Shown: in pieces, positions 5,301 to 5,501 of the stretch
Numbering within the stretch: the stretch's first letter is position 1
Layout of the letters: each line of letters opens with the position of its first letter
Origin: Planctomycetota bacterium
GTDB taxonomy: Bacteria; Planctomycetota; UBA1135; GCA-002686595
NCBI GenBank assembly: GCA_027623615.1
Contig: JAQBVH010000268.1
Coordinates: forward strand, 1 to 5,501
Length of the DNA: 5,501 nt
Reading direction: 5' to 3'
Position numbers and translations under genes: made by a program
The notes under the pieces: model-generated
What the model was told of the DNA's origin: nothing
The model's database searches: none
The model's input: only the letters and a program-made list of their open reading frames with translations

Positions 5301-5501
5301 GAAGAGACGGTTCGTGTCGGTGAGGAGATTCGGCGAGGCCCACGCCCCGGGGAGCGCAGAGAACTTGAAGGGCGAACAACGGAGGGTGGGCGGTTTCGGC
5401 GAGGTTGGACGCGCAGGCGAGGTGACGCTCCCGAACAGCAGCCACGCCCTTTGGCAGGCCCCATCCACGCGGCTTACACACTTCGCCCGCGCGTCCAGCC
5501 T

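Larger units (their letters stand above)
5138..5501. other. Unassigned 364-bp stretch with repeats and one edge-open frame
   Basis: No gene is recognised on either strand. Plus-strand frame 1 is open from 5281 (after TAG 5278-5280) to the window edge, 73 codons. It includes the 10-base direct repeat TTCGGCGAGG at 5329-5338 and 5395-5404 (66 bp apart) and GGCGAGGT at 5398-5405 and 5416-5423 (18 bp apart). Both spacings are multiples of three, which would suit coding sequence, as FGEA and FGEV in that frame. The same frame continues upstream of the TAG with plausible residues (VAAKSVVEANLIAGDL), so a decayed gene is possible. Minus-strand frames are also open but look like shadows. No transposase motif, tRNA or known structured RNA was recognised. 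Confidence 0.4.

Noticed and set aside
5138..5501. CRISPR array, tRNA, RNase P RNA, tmRNA or insertion-sequence end in the right-hand stretch
   Set aside because: No regularly spaced repeats, no cloverleaf, no conserved cores of these RNAs, and no terminal inverted repeats with a transposase frame were seen.

Overview
The window is GC-rich (around 78% in its first 60 bases, dropping to about 50-57% near 1980-2100). It reads as an ordinary bacterial chromosome segment with three confident plus-strand genes. In order: the 3' part of pheT (phenylalanyl-tRNA synthetase beta subunit), a secreted formylglycine-dependent sulfatase, and a B12-binding-domain radical SAM enzyme of unknown substrate. 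Very high GC, weak or absent Shine-Dalgarno signals, a TTG start and a secreted sulfatase would fit a sulfatase-rich lineage such as Planctomycetota. That assignment is an inference; nothing here fixes the phylum.

Layout. Positions 1-1497 are pheT, cut by the left edge. Positions 1498-1722 hold no gene I can support, only short inverted repeats. Positions 1723-2081 on the minus strand carry what looks like a small membrane-anchored, coiled-coil protein gene broken by one frameshift: its N-terminal part ends in a premature stop at 1803, while a convincing C-terminal tail continues in the -1 frame to 1723. Positions 2082-2309 are a divergent upstream region with a perfect dyad (GCACCGG-N7-CCGGTGC), a third half-site 22 bp away, and two possible RNA hairpins. 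Positions 2310-3632 are the sulfatase, whose signal peptide core is written as a (CTC)9 microsatellite. Positions 3686-5137 are the radical SAM gene. Positions 5138-5501 hold no recognisable gene but several inverted and direct repeats and one reading frame open to the right edge.

How the parts relate. pheT is a housekeeping gene and is probably unrelated to what follows. The sulfatase and the radical SAM gene are co-directional with a 53-89 bp gap, so they may be co-transcribed, but a 7-bp GC-rich hairpin sits in the gap. The radical SAM protein has the B12-type architecture and is not the usual anaerobic sulfatase-maturing enzyme, so adjacency should not be read as sulfatase activation. I did not find a clear novel system. 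The items most worth a second look are the frameshifted minus-strand gene, the dyad upstream of the sulfatase, and the unexplained right-hand 364 bp.
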